A DNA stretch of 64,000 nt, from positions 337,196 through 401,195 of the forward strand of contig VXBP01002280.1 in NCBI GenBank assembly GCA_013400115.1, read 5' to 3'. The notes under the pieces were generated by a model that ran no database searches, had not been told where the DNA came from, and saw only the letters and a list, made by a program, of their open reading frames with translations. The translations under genes were made by a program, and so were the position numbers. Source of the stretch: Rhinopomastus cyanomelas (Eukaryota; Chordata; Aves; Bucerotiformes; Rhinopomastidae). Positions 40,001-55,000 of the stretch are shown here, one piece after another (positions within the stretch are counted from its first letter, which is position 1; each line of letters begins with the position of its first letter).

Positions 40001-43000
40001 GAGGGCAACAACCAACAACAGATCTAAGTCCCCCTAAAACCCTGTCCCAAGGCATTTACATTGCCTATTACAGATTTTGTCTCTGTTATACATTTTCAGG
40101 TGTTACACCACAACTTAATTACACAGAAGTTACTACTGCAACACCCTGTTGCATTACAGATAGCAAGATACGGGCAGACACAGCCAAACACAAACATTTC
40201 AAAACTAATCCTTGGGAAAAAATTACTAATGATGTATGTGAATGGAGAGCTTGCCTCCCATTTGCTCTCCTCTCTCAGGACACTTACTATCTTTCTAACG
40301 CAGCACTTGAAATGTCACTTAATAGCTTTATCCCTTGTTATATATTATGTGGAGCTAGACTTGTATTGTAGTACTGCTGCTTTCAAGCCATTCAGCAAGC
40401 CTAGAAAATCTTTTTTGCACAGTTTGATATCCTAGCTGCCAAGAATTGCAATTTTTCCAGTCTGCTTTCTCACAAAGAAATTTCACTCAACTACAGATTG
40501 CAGGATGACTGTAAGATAAAAGTAAATGCCGAGTAAAAAAGGTTACAGATGCTTCAAAAAAGAGAAGAATCTAAACCTTGACCTAATGCTCCACATAATC
40601 ATTTAGAAGTCTCATGTTAACACTTCATAATTGCAAAGCACTCTGTTTCTGAGAGTTTTAAAGTGTTTTGAAAATTCTCGGGTATTTAATCCAGTACCTC
40701 CCTGAAAAAGATAAGTTTTAGCACATCCCCTCTGAAAAGTTGCATTGTAAGTTGTATGGACAAAAATAAAAGATCATAGAGATCATATGGATCTCACAAA
40801 GTAATTGCTCTCTTCCGAGCTCCATGCCTGCAGTAGTCATGTAGCTTGTTTGGGTTTTTCACTTGGTGGGGTCCTCTTAATTTCCATGAAAATCTGAGAT
40901 TAACACTTTCCCTTTGACTCATGTCTGCCTGGCCTACCAAATGTCCAGTAAGAAGTCAGATGTCCTAAAGCACCCTGCTTTTCACTAATGGCTTTGGAAA
41001 ACCCAGTCAGCAAGGACAGTGTATCATTGTATATAGGTGCTGCTATTATCCTGCTGAGAAATGGATATGTCACATGAGAATTTTCATACTTCTGCTGATG
41101 TGGGCACATGCATAACCAAACTCCAGATTGTCTCCAAGTAGATGTACCCCGGCCAATTGAGGATGACACAGCTATCCCTGAAATAAAATCTTACTGAGCT
41201 GGTATGACCACATTGCTCAGTGAAGTGCTGCAGAGATACAACTCTTGGTTTGGAGCCATCATGGCTGTTTCATAACTCATTAGTTAACGCTCACTGATGC
41301 CACCAGCACTGCTTCCTCCTACAGCTAAGTGTCACATCAGTGCTGTTGTACAACTTCTGTTTCCAAACCTGGCCTGGCAAACAGCATCTCCTAGTCCCTG
41401 TGACATATTCACTTATGCAGGTACACCTTTTGCGTAGGACCTTCTGGGCACAGAAGTTGGCCTGCCTCAAAACAATGAGTTAACAAAGCAACTGCAATAC
41501 AAAATTGACACTCTCCTGCTTCACGATTTGGGAAGATCATCTTCGGTAACACATTTTCTGCTATTAATTGTCACCAATTTCTATTTAATAGTGGTCAGGA
41601 AAGGATTTCAATGCTAAATATAAATTTAACAAGTTGAATGTGAGTACCTACACCTGGACTTCAATCTTAAGTTATGCAAATCTGGATCATAAGACTCTTG
41701 GGCCTTTATTTCTTCTATAATATGCTAAAACACATTGTAACAGTTGTGATTGAATTGGGAAACTGAAATCAATTTCAAGACTATCCAATGTGCCTTGTAC
41801 CATCAAATTATACAGGAAAAAATCTCGGATTAAAACATGCCTAAACCATTACACAGAAGACAGAGTAGGTGTACTATTTGCCTAACAATATTGTCTAGTG
41901 GTCAGAATTGTCATAAAGGTGGTTTAGATGACAGTAAAAAAACAAACAAACAAAAAAAAATCAAGTACCTCCAGTAGGTCATTTTGTTCCTTCGCAATTT
42001 TTTCTAATTTCTTCAATTCTCTCAAGAGTTGTCTTGCTCTTTGGAAAACTGAGAAAGGTTGCACTTTCACCCCTGGAAGCTGAAGTGCTTCTTCATAAGA
42101 CTGAATATTAACAACGGTCTTCTGCATGGGACCAACATGGTCAAGTATAACCTATTAGGATACAGGATAGATGAGGGATGTGATACTGACTTGAAAAAAA
42201 TCAACACTTGTCATGATGTGCAAAAATTCTCTTTGGTGATTTTCCCATTTAAGAAGGAAGAATATTTTAATGTGGGAAGAAATAAGCAAAAATCCACAGC
42301 AAGACAGTCTATACACAAGATGACGATGCAGCTTACATTTACAGTTCTGCTTCTTCTGCATATACATACGTAATGGTTGCATAGTGGCAAAAAAAGGGGT
42401 CCTATCCATGTTTTATGGAAGACTGAGTGATCAATTTAGGAAAAATGTATTAACAATACCACTTCACATCATCTTGTTTCTCCCACAGAAATAAGAAATC
42501 CTAGTGAGGCCTACTGACTTTAGCTGGGAACTTCAGTAGAAAACCAAAGTGAATACAAACCACCTCTGGGCCATTAATTAAACTATTTCTGTTAAAATCT
42601 CTCGGAAAAGATTTAATTTTAAAAGGCCCCAACTGGAATAGAAATACTTTCATTCATAAATGCCTTTGTCAGAAATTCTTTGTTATCAGTGTTCCATCCA
42701 GGCTGCACTTTAAAATAAAGGAGTAGCTGAACATTACTTTTCAGAAGAAATACTACTTTTAGTTTTTCCACACAATGCGGCCTTACTAAATTGTTCTGTG
42801 GGTTGCAAAGCTACAGGAGGTATGGATAGTTGTATTCCTCCCCTGAATCCAAACCCAGGCCACTTGCATTTCAATCAACTAACAATGTGGACTGACTGCA
42901 GTTTAAAAGAAAAAAATACCATGAAGCTTTGCTTTACTTCACTCAATCAGAGAAAGGAAAACTATCTGGCCAAGGTACATTTGCAGTGAAGTCCCTGCAT

Positions 43001-46000
43001 GACAAAATGGTTTTATTTTAAGTCACTCCAGTCTGTGTTTCCAGAAACTTCTGCTAAATTTTCTGTTTTCTGCATAATAGGGCCCAGTTTTCAGATTAGT
43101 TGCTGTCTGATGCTAAGTAGAGTGATGTGCCACAAGTATCTCTGAAAGCTAGGCCATAAACTTGCAAAAAATGGAAACATTCAAATATTGCAGGTCTGTC
43201 TGACAACTTGTGCCAAAGTTCTGTATGGGCATGACCTCAGTTATGCTTTAATTTCAAATGTTTTCATTCAAACTGCTTGAAAGGAACTCCCAACAGTCTT
43301 ACGTCAGCATTTACAATGTGCAGTTGTCTTGGACCTTGGATTCCTTTCAAATGAAACAAAAGCAGAAGATAGTTTCCACAAGAGCTTCTCAACACACCAC
43401 TTCAACACTGAAGGGTGTCTGTTCTACAGGATCAGTCTAATATAAGCCCCTAAAACACATGCAACACAGATGCAAGGTCCTCTGCACCAACTGTTTTGCC
43501 CTATGCATGCAATCCTCCTCTGGGACTGCAAGTAGCTGAAATCGTGACTGATATAATACTTTCCATCTTTAATGCAAAAGTTAGAATGCGAGATGCTAAC
43601 ATTTCAAAGTCATATACTCAAACTCATTCATTGGAGTTTGCAGTCACAAACCAGCCTTACGCTTGGGAAAGTGTATTTATGTATAAATACAGGGAAAGAA
43701 GCCCAATACAGGAGTTTTCACAGACCTGCCTCTGTTTAAGTTGGTCTTTAGGAGAAAATTCTAACAGATCTTTTGATGACAGGATTGTCTTTATTTTTGC
43801 AACATCCTTCTCAAGCACTTTCACATGAGATTCAATGGCATCCAATTCCTAGATTTTGGGAACAAAGAGAATATTTGTAGAGAGTACAAAAGCCAAACCC
43901 AGCTTGTATTTCTGCATCTTACTTCAATTTATAAAGAATTCTGAAAAACAAGTGCAGCTATGCGGGACATACAAATGGATGCTACCAATCAAAAAGTCTG
44001 TTGTTATAAATTATGTATCATCATAACTTCTGGAGGTATTAATTATCTAAGGTCACTTAGACCACTTTAAACCCTGAATACATAATGGAAATATCTTTGA
44101 AAAGTGAAATCATACTTTACTAGTAGTGACAAGACAGTTTTCCAGTCATGACAAGACAGTTTTCCAGTGGTGATAGTTATTATCACAGGAAATGGGTCCA
44201 ATTACACTGTTGCTAATTTCTATAGCAAGAGTCTTATGTTAAATGGAAAATACAGCAGCTTGTGAACTGTCATGGAGATAGAATCACAGTATCTCCTGGG
44301 ATGGGGATTTTACCCCTGTTCTAGGTCCCTGATGTAGCATTTGACCAATCTCAATGCAAAAAAAAATCCTTCTTAATATGTAGATGTAATTTCATCCATT
44401 ATGATTTGGGTCTGTTACTGCTCATCTTGTCTCTGCACACATGAAGAAAAGCTTGGCTTCATCTTGTCTGTTGTGTCCTCTTATGTACCAATAGACACCA
44501 GTATTATGCACATTTCTATCCTCAAGCTGTCTCGTCTCCAGGCTGAACTGACCCACTCTTTACAGGCCTGGAAACATTACTGGCCTTCCTGGACTCACTT
44601 CAGGAATGTCTGTGCCTTCTTTACACTGAGAAACCTAAAACTGATCACAGCATCCACATATGATCTCACAGGTGCCCAAAAGAAAGACCACTCCCATGGA
44701 CCCCCTGGCTATACTCTTGCTCAGGCAGCCCAAAAAGTTGTTGGCCTATTTGTTACAAGACCATCATGCTGCTGTGTCATTATCAGTTCGCTGTCCACAG
44801 GACCATCGGCCCTTTGGGGAAAGCTGCTTTCTAGCTGGTTGGCTCCAGTCTGTAACGGTATTGAGACGTTTTCCCTCCCGGGTGCAGGACTTTTCATTTG
44901 CCTTTGTTGAACTTCACAAGGTTTCTTTCAGCCCACTTCTCCAGCCTGCCCAGGTGCCTCTGAATGGCAGCGAGCAAGATCAGCCTGTTTCATTTGCCAG
45001 TCAACCAGCCCTGAATTTCTACTCCTAAACAAGCAGTTTCATCAACACTGCTGGATTTTACAGCTTAATTAGATAACAAACACCTTTGGATGGTTTGTTT
45101 GCAAACAATGTCTTCACTTGACACACCTACAAAAACCAGAACACCTTGGCTCTATGCAGGGAATACAGGCTGTATTTCATAATGTGTGATGAATCTGTGA
45201 TAAAAGGCACTTACAAATCACCCAAACTTACATCAGTCAAATGCTGGATCTGTGGAAGAATCTCTGCTATCTCGTGCTGTAAAGTTGCTACTTGATCATC
45301 CACTTCATTTAGCTGTTGCATTACTCTGTCTGTTTCAATGACTGGCGTTAGCTCCTCCAGCTCCAAGTAAACACTGTGTAGAAGATTTTGCTTTTGCTCA
45401 GAGTCTTCCAAAGCCATCTGGAGACAAGTAAGAGTTTATATTGATCCATCAATGGTGAACATCAAAGTTAGGACCAAAAAGAATAAGATTTAATTTCCTG
45501 TGTGTCACTGACCACTGTTCACAGAATCACTGAACATTAGGGATTGGTTCAGAGTAAAACACTTTTAAGGAACCAAAGTGTTGCATCCTGAAAGCAGAAA
45601 ACTGAGAGGCTGATGCCTTGATTTTAGGAGAATCAATTTTTAAAAGTCTACATGAACAAGAAAAAAGGCATGAAGAGGAAGATTTAAATTCAGAGAGGGG
45701 TCCCACCCTGAAAAAATGAAAAGTATGAGATCCTGAAGAAGATTCATACCCATCTTCCACGCCATGGTGAAGTTGACCCAAAGCACACAAACAAGTCACC
45801 TGTCAGCCAGACAACTGAAAAAGCTTTTCTGTAAACCTAACAAAATACTCCAGGAAACACTTGGGCAGTTGTGCTGTTGGATAAGCTTTTGCATTAATTA
45901 CTGCTAAAGTTTAGGAAGAACAGTGAGGGTTGCAGGAAAGGCACATAATCCACTGAAGGAAAGGTTTGCGTGTCTCAGCTTCAATGTAAGACTTGAGTGC

Positions 46001-49000
46001 ACTTTCAAATTCACTGGTTTCCCAGCCTGGAACGCACAAAACACTCCAAAGCACAAATAGAGGAAACAGTAAGGTTTTGTCATAAAAACAGTCACTGATT
46101 TTAAAAATCACAATCTCCCCATTACAGTTACATGCTCTGTAAGCTATCAGTCCAGAACAGAGTCCTCTTGTAAGGAATTCTTACTAGTTTTAATACCAAA
46201 AACACTATGTTCAGCACCCCAACTTTCTCTCTTGGTTTAAGCTAAGGAGCGGAAATATAGAAAATTGCATTTAATATATAAAATTGCCAGAAATCCTCTC
46301 GGCATATGCCTGTCCCAAATCCTCCCTGTAGTGTTATAATCATTAGGTTCTTGAAATTACCAGTCAGAACTACCTTTAGGACACAGTGAGAAATGCCTTC
46401 AAATGACATTCACTTAGAAGTTTGCATCTAACATACAGAGATTACAATACCCCTTTATCCTTTGTGAATCACATAAAGCAATACAGGAAGAACCATACGT
46501 GTTCAGGCAGAAAAAACTGATTTATAGCCCCAGTAGGGTGACAGAAGGCTATTGCACATTTTTACAAAGTAGATGTATTACAGTTTGGCACTTTCACAAG
46601 ATCCAACACCGACAAGTGTCTATCTGTATTTCAAGAGTGTCACTTGTAACTATTTTCCACTTCAAGAATTTATGGAAAATGGTAAATTATTTATGTCAGT
46701 AAGACTTAAGAATGCAAACTTGTATCTGTTCAGAGCATCCAGTTCTAATGACCATAAACGTGCACTAAAACACTTACCTGAAGGTCATCAGTATGTTTGC
46801 GTAAGCTTTTTGCAGAGTCATGCTGAGCATCTGCTTTTAGCAAGCAATTGGTGTTTTCTATCCAATCTTTTATATTCTTCACGAGTTCATCATATTCTTC
46901 CATCCTGTTGGCAGCCTACGAAATGAGAGATTTTACAAAGGCACAAATGCATTTCTATTTGCCATACAGCACAAACACATCTAAGAATTACATTAGAAGA
47001 AAAAGGGGGTACACTTTCATCAAGGTCAGTTTAAATTAATATAGTGAGATAATTATTTCAGGCTATCTCCTCTCATCAAAGGCAATTCTGCTGCTTATGT
47101 TTCATGAGGGGCTTTGTTGTGATTTATATGGCAATGTTATTTTAATAGCCCTGTAGAGGACTCCTAGAGAACCCATCTCTTCACCCATCCACGGGTATGA
47201 ATTCCTTATGCTAACTCCTGTCAGCCAAAGTGTAGAGCTTGTCTTTTGGGGTAGCAGCTGGAGATAGTGCTTGCCACTTCAGAAGCTCTTAATTACAACA
47301 AGCCAAAGCATCTACAGCACACTTATAACTCTACTCTTTCAAGAGTCTTTGATGCTTTCTGCAAAGCCTTTTTTTGTTTGGTTCTTTTTTTTTGTTTTAG
47401 AAGATGTGATTTTTTTTTTTTTAAATAAAAGTTTTACATTGGCATCTACCTTGTTTAAAATGGCAGTTCTGCGTTCAGCCAGTTGTGAGACCTGCTGGTA
47501 TTGCTGAAGGGGGATCACCAAGATATCCATCAACTCCTGTGCATGGCAGGAATCCTGCTCCACTATATCATGCAATTCTGCATCCAGCTCATTGAGTTTA
47601 TAATGCCAAAGGTCCAGCATATCCCAAATTTGCTGCATGTGGAGAGAGGGAAATGAAATAAAGGTCAGGCTCAGAGATACCAGCAGTTATTTATTCTTCA
47701 CGTGGGGTATGTGGAGCTGCAAAGATTTTGGAACTGATAGGAGGAGAACAGAACATTCTCTGGTGTGACTCACAGTTGAAAAAACCCCATGTATTTTCCT
47801 GTGAGAAGGAATGGGTAAAATATTCACCAGATAAATCCTTGCTTGTACAGACATAAAATGAATGCAGGGCCACTTTCTGCCCCTGCTAAACCAGACTCTG
47901 TAGAAACCACCAAAAGTCTTTTAACATCCACAACATTTTTTCGGGCAAGCTTACCTTTTGAACTTCTTTGGCTTTTACAATGTTTTCACTCTTCTGTTGT
48001 AACATCTTTTCAATAGCTCCAAGGCCATTATTAATTGTTTCTGCTTTTCTTTTCAGCACTTGCTGAGGAGAGCGCTGCAAGACTTCAGAGCTAACCTGTC
48101 AGAGTAAAGAGAAAAGAGCAGGGGAGTTTACAAGTATCTTCTTGTTTCTGTGCACTACCTCACCAAAAATATTCACACTTTTCATGTTTCTCTTGAGCTA
48201 CACAGTAATGGAATTACATTTCCAGGGTGAAACATTAACACAAGCAGGTTCAACATTGACATGTTCAGTAATTCCCCCTCACTTAAAAATGACCAGTAAT
48301 CCCTGAAGAAACAAATGGTGAAACACTGCAACTCCCTGGGCTGCTTCATTTCAGGTGCCCATGTTCTAATCCATATCAGGGGGTAATGATGCTGCATTGT
48401 GGAAGGGGTTGAGCTTAGATTAATGCTGCAAGAAACCTAGAATGACACCTTTATTTCTCAGCTAACAGCTATTACTTGCATGTAAGAAATAAACAAATAT
48501 GGAAATGCATCAATATAAAGTGCATTTCTAAATGCAAATTTAGAGATTTATTTCTAAAATAAAATTCTCTGAACCCCATAAAGTATGTGGAACTTAATTT
48601 TACTCTACAGAACTCCAAAAAAGAAATATTAGTACACCAGAGGGTCTGATTTTCTGTGTAAAGAGGAAAGCTCTCAGTTAAGTTGAACCTAATTGTCAGA
48701 GCACAGAACTGAGCTACACAGTAAGGTACCAGGTTTCTATAGACTAGATGAAGTGGAGGGAATGAGCACGTTCTTACTCTTAGTCCAAAACAACACCTTT
48801 TCTCACTAAACCTTGCTAGGCATTAGAGTCAGCCAAGCACCAAGAAATTGTTAAATCATGGTAAATTCTTCATGTGCTGCAGCCACAAGACTAATGGGGC
48901 GGTTGCATCTATGCTGCATTAATGCAAAAGATTTCCAGTGTTGTAGTTATTATAGTTAGAAGCTCCGTACACTTAAATATTTAATCCCTTTTATGAGAAA

Positions 49001-52000
49001 AGGAATCAAGATCATTATTTAGTTAATAAGTTTTTTTACCCAATTTTTATTTCTTAACTTTATTAACTTTATGGTTTATAGAGTCCAACATGTAGTGTCA
49101 GACCAATATAATTATACCATACATATACCATACAATTATGCCATGTATATAATTACCCATAGTAAGATATTGAATTGAAAAAACTGCATTAATCAAAATA
49201 AATACATAGCAGAAAGAACTAAAATGCTTCTCTCAAATATTGATGCTTATACAAAAATCTACGAAGGCCAGTCTGTACTTAGCACCTAAGACTCCTTGCC
49301 AAAAGGAACCCAGACTGTAATCACTAAGCATTGTCCATTACTGTCATCCTGAAGTATATAAAACATGAAAAATTGTTGATTTCTGTAGTGCTAGTTTCCA
49401 AAACAGAATAGAGCTGTGTACGAATATGATGGCTCAAATGAGCAGACCAAGCACGGCCTTCATATTTTTCCTCAGAAAAAAGTACTGCTGTCAATGTTGC
49501 TTCTTGCTGGGATAAGTTTATTACCTTTTTCACATAAAATGCATCACAACAAAAGTAAATATACTTTCATGTTTAGTTGAACAGATTTAAAAGAGAATAG
49601 AATGCCATTAAAATATGACAAGTTAATCCAACACATGCTGGTATCTCCTAGTGTGCAACTAAACTCATCTCCAATTCCACTAGGTTTTGTTTCCTGACTA
49701 CATTTGTAAGAATTCCAGGATAGTTTGTATTTTTTCCACTACCTAAATGCGAAAAGCAAATGCTCTCTAGTTTCCAGGACCAGCTCTTTCACTCTGACAT
49801 GTGTCCATTGGGATTATCTTTTATCTCAGTAAATTGAACAGTACACTACAAAAAAAAACCAACCACCCTAGCAAAGCATAAACACTGTTTTACTTGCTTT
49901 CTCTTTCACTCTCCTATCCTACTGCTGCTTCTATAAAGACATGTTCCATTTTGAAACAGAAACTACAAGGATAACCAAATGAAAACTAATAAGCTGTAAT
50001 GAATACATCTCCAAATCTTCAACGCAAGATAAAATCAATGAATAATCCAATAGACACTAACATGTAACTGGATTTCAAAACTGTTTATTAAACATTAGAG
50101 TTTTATCAAATTAACTGAAACATAGCCCTTAAAATTATAATTCTACTTTATTGTTTCCAAAATTTGAGAATAGATTTTTTTTAAACACAAATGAATAAAT
50201 AACAATTATAATAATAAATCTGACCAAGCTAAAATCTGACCTTGTGCTTACAGGCTTACTGCATTTTTCTTTAATTTTACTCTCACTGTAACTGTCTGTA
50301 CTCACTTCAGACAGAAAACATTGCAAACAGTCATGGCAATGCTATTTAGTTTTTTTCATTGCCTGCCTGCTTTTAGAGGAATGGAACCATGTCTGGGGGT
50401 GGTATAAAGCACCATTCCAGGACACTCCATCATGTGTGCAAACTAAGCAAAAAAACCCAATTTTCCAAGTCTTCTCTTTAATCTAGTTTTGAATGCATCT
50501 TCTTGCTTAAGCTATGCAAACTTCCCAATCAACTTTGACTACCAGTATGGTTTAAAAACCAGACTGGGTAGAAGCCAGGATCCATATCACATCCAAGATT
50601 TTATCACTAAAGCTTCAGCCATGTCCTCTTTTAGCAGAAATAAAAAAATATTATTCACGCTGCTTTCTGTAAGGCTATTCTAAAAGGAGACAGCTAATGT
50701 GAGGACATTTTCCTCATTCAGACATTTCACCACGAGGAAAAATTGAATGAAAATAATAAAAGTTTCAAGCCAAAATGTATTATTACAACATTGATCAAAT
50801 ATTGCTGTACTTGTGTATACATGACAAAAACGTAAATATGAAAATCACATCAACAGTTAGTTACCTTGTCTTCAAGGTCTTGCAGTACCTTCTTGCAGTC
50901 CTCCAACTGTGTTTCGATCTCTGCAGGAACTATTGTACACATTTCAGAATATGTGATCCAGAGCCTCTCCATGATATCCTTCAGAGTTTGTCTTTCTTTA
51001 TCAATCACACTCTGAACATCCTACAAAATTAAGAATAATTTCAGCAGTTTTACCCAGTTTCTACTGAGTGTAAGTGTGCACTCGCAATCAGGAAGAATTA
51101 ATTAAAATTCATACTGCTCCGTGTTAGGCGACCGATGCACGGCTGCTTATTGACAGCTACAGCACAGTAATTGTTTAAAGTGCTCCTGCGATCAAGTGTT
51201 AACCTCTGTGCTCTCCCCTTTGCCAAGAGCACATTTTTTTCTTTGAAAGTTGTTTAATAGCCAATGTCTGTTCCTTCATTATTTAAACAACACAAAGGCC
51301 ACAAAAAGCAACAGGTTTCAAGTTGAAGTGTCTGCTTTCAGCAATTACGCAGAGTGACACAGTAGGCTTCTTTCAAAACAGTAGTTTCCAGTTCTACATG
51401 AAGAATGTAGGTTTTATGAGCTAAAAGAAACTTAAACAACTGTCTACAGACCGTGGCCTAGAAATAAAACCGATCTAAATACTCTTGAAGAAAGAATGAA
51501 GAAACTCATTTGTTTTGAAGGTTTTCTAGAATTTCAAGTTGGAACATTCTGTTTGGTCGCTTTACGGTTCATTTTCCCAATGGTCAGCTGTCTGAGAAAC
51601 TCTAATGTTACCTCTAGTGATTGGGGAAAATTATCCAAAACTCCAAGCAAGCAATGAAAGATATTAAAATTAACACCACTTTCTTTTTCAGTCAGGGGTA
51701 ATTGTAATCTATGAATTCCTATCTTCATTTGGGAACCTCTGCCCTAATACACACACAAAAATAAAATGTAGAAGTCTGAGAGAGATTTATTTCCTGTCAT
51801 TCCATGACAGCTGAGTCTGATACTAAAATCTCAAACCCATGAAACAGCTCTGTGACTCACTCTGCCATAAAGAAAACTGTTGTTGTCAAATTGCCCAATT
51901 AAGATTGTGTCAACATTTACAAGAGTTTACAGAATCCCTGACTTGAATTTGAAAGAACCAGTTACAACATTAGCCTCCAAAATAAGGCATGGCTCTGTAA

Positions 52001-55000
52001 ACAGGTTTCTGCATATAAACACATTTCACAAGTTTTTTAGCTGGAAAGCAGATGTTTGTCAAAACTGTCCAGACTTTTTTCCCTATGAGACTAGACAGTA
52101 TCAGTTCCCATTTGCATATTTGTCTGTGTTGGTGAGTTAAAACTTTGTCACCTAACTAACTCGCAGTTTGTCAACTGGAAGTGGAGTATGCATTTGCTTT
52201 CAACAACTGCAATGGGGCACCAAATAAAGGCACAGATCGTATAGTAACCAGGTTTTCTTTGGAAGTCAGAATGAAACTGCCCTGCAGATTTGGGCTTCCT
52301 GGTGTTAGCACTAGGTAAAAGTAAGGAATTTTTCAATGCTTTCACCTGAATCCCCTCAAAAGGAATAGCCATGTGACATACTGCTAACAAGAAAATAATT
52401 TGATGAGATTGCTGCTAACATTTGTTACAAACTTGAATTTAATATTTACAAACTTGAAGAGGGGAGATTTAGGTTAGACATTAGGAAAATCTTTCCTATG
52501 AGGGTGGTGAGATGCTGAAAGAGGTTGCCCAAGGAAGTTGCCCTATCCCTGGAAGTGTTCAAGGCCCTGAGTAACCTGATCTAGTGAAGGTGTCCCTGCC
52601 TACATAGAGGGATTGGAATTAGATGATCCTTAAGGTCCCTTCCAAACCTAGCCATTCTATGATTCTATCATTTCCTCATGCTGTTTGCTGTCAAGAACAG
52701 GAACAAAGTCTAAACTCACTTCTGGGTGTCTTTTAGGTGCTCAGTGTGGCAGTGAGGGGAAAAAAGCAAGCATCAAGCACCTGCCATGGTAACATTTCCA
52801 CAAAGAACTTGGTAAAGAGCAGATGCATCTCTAATTTCTAACACTAAAAAACTTTACATAGAAACCAGTAATTTTAGATAAATCCAAAAGGTTTTCCCAC
52901 AGAAATGCTCTCACAGGTTTTCAGAGCTTCCTCAAGGTGTAGTCAACATTTCTCTCTCATACTAAACCTAAGAAAAAGCTCATTATCTGCCACCACAGTG
53001 TTTGGCTTCTGTACTTTTCCTAGCCCTTTGCCAGCTTCATGTACCCACCTTCTAAAGAAAATAGGTGGTAGTGACCCCCAGCTAGTTTTTGTGCAAGACT
53101 AGACTCAGCAAAGAGACACTGAATATTTAATAAATCTTAATAAGCTAGAATAAACAAATTATAGATCTAGAGTTAAAAGATAACTCAAATATAGTTAAAA
53201 TTAAATGTTTGTTCAAGAATTAAATTTTAAGATAGTAACATAAATGATATGACTAAATTGAAACAAATAATGAAGTAATACATAAATTCACATTCAGGAA
53301 ATGTTAGGAATTATACCATCTTAAAAAGCCAGGAATTTAAAGAGTAACAAATATACTGAAATGATAGAAATGCATAGACTGTGTTGCTGCAGAAAGCTAG
53401 CTGCTGCTGGCAGACACAATGGTCTTCAGAATTTCATTTCTATAAAACATTTACCAGGTTAACAATCTGATGACATCAAATCCAGAGCATCTAAAGCTGC
53501 CCTGGCTAGGCACACAGAGGTGGAAGATGTGTAGGATGTGCACTAAACAGTCCTTTCTAAACGTCACACAGCTTGCTGTGAATCTCTGCAGTCTGGAAAG
53601 TCTTCATCAGCTGGTAAATGGACCACAGAGAGGAAGAGGAACTCAAATCAAGGACATGACAGGGCCAGTCATATTCTGCAGAGCCAGATTAATGCTCTTT
53701 CTCAATGTGCATGTGCATATACTTTGCCACCGATTTTATTTGCAAGATGTTCAAGCCCCAGCACAAGAGGGAACAGACCCATTACTAACCTCCAGCTGTG
53801 CTGCCTTTCCGGTAGCATCATGTAATAACACAGATGCAGCATTCTGTAACGTGTTTGTCACAACACTTATTTCTTCCATGATGGTGTTCCTGTCTTCAAT
53901 CTCAGCTTGTACAGAATCCTTATGTTCCTGTGTCTTTTCAGACAACCTATGAAATAGTTTGGACAAGAACATACCAAGTAGGAGTAACCAATCCTTAATA
54001 CAGATATTTAAAATATATATATATTCAGAACCACATTTGTCTGTATTTTAGTACTATTTTATGTAAACAAAATAGTACTGAGTTCCTGTTCTTTATTATT
54101 TATTCTGATAGTTTCTTCAAAATGAAAAAAATGATACTTCAGATATTGCTAAGCAAAGTCCATTTGGTAGACCCAATCAGACAGCAAGCACACATAAATA
54201 CCAGACTTCAGCTTCTCAGCATCTGAGAACAACTGATAGAGCACAAGGTATTAAAGACTTCCACATCAGGAGGAAGGCAAGTACAATTACAGATTTGCAA
54301 AAACTATTTGAGACAAATTTTAAACAGTAGCACTCACTCAGTAAGGCGAGAGGTGCACTGTTGCAAAACGAGCTTGGAGCCTCCAAAACTGACCATCGGC
54401 CCTTCTAGTTTCTTCTATATTTCAAGACAAATTGCAGCCCTCATAAGATATGGCCGGGCTTAGGTCTTGTTCCTAACTAGTACCAATGCCCATACTGGAG
54501 ACAGCAGATGGGTTAGGTGGAGCACTGGTTTGACCCAGTAGGGCACTCACTAATATTTTAAGTACATTACAGTGCAGTAACATCACATGTTCTTTAGTAC
54601 GCAACAAAATGCTGTGTTTGTATCACCAGCAGAAATTTCAAACAACTTACTTTTTACATCGGTCCTGCATTGCCTTTATCTCACATAAGGCAGGAAGGGC
54701 AGAATCTGCCTCAGTATTTTCAGAGGTATTCAGGATGTTTCTTATTCGGTGAAGAAGTAAGAGTAAGAGGAGCTGTTGCTGGTTGAAGTTTTCCTCAAAT
54801 GAGTTCACAAAGTCTAGTAACTCTAGCAGTTCCTCTCTGGTGGCCTTTTCTTTCTCTTTAAGACTTTCTGGCTGTTCTTCCTGGAGCTTATCGAGAATTA
54901 TTGTTTCTCGTTCCAGCTAGGTAAACAGCATGTCAAAGCATCAGATAAAGTGGTCTTTTATTCCATCACCTTAAATCACATTATTCACTTACTCGTACGC

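Larger units (their letters stand above)
38526..41968 (-). other. SYNE2: SYNE2 intron 15
   Basis: About 3.4 kb, among the longest introns here. Holds a 13-base poly-C run at 39181-39193 and A/T-rich simple sequence; no CR1 copy or exon recognised. Confidence 0.55.

Noticed and set aside
44401..45028. Plus-strand open frames of 169 and 122 codons
   Set aside because: They are reverse-complement reading of an old CR1 fragment.
49324..49533. 69-codon minus-strand frame in intron 9
   Set aside because: No usable splice sites in phase, no coiled-coil pattern, and exons 9 and 10 already join in frame.
53470..53952. 160-codon plus-strand open frame
   Set aside because: It overlaps SYNE2 exon 8 on the opposite strand and has no recognisable domain; antisense shadow plus intron.
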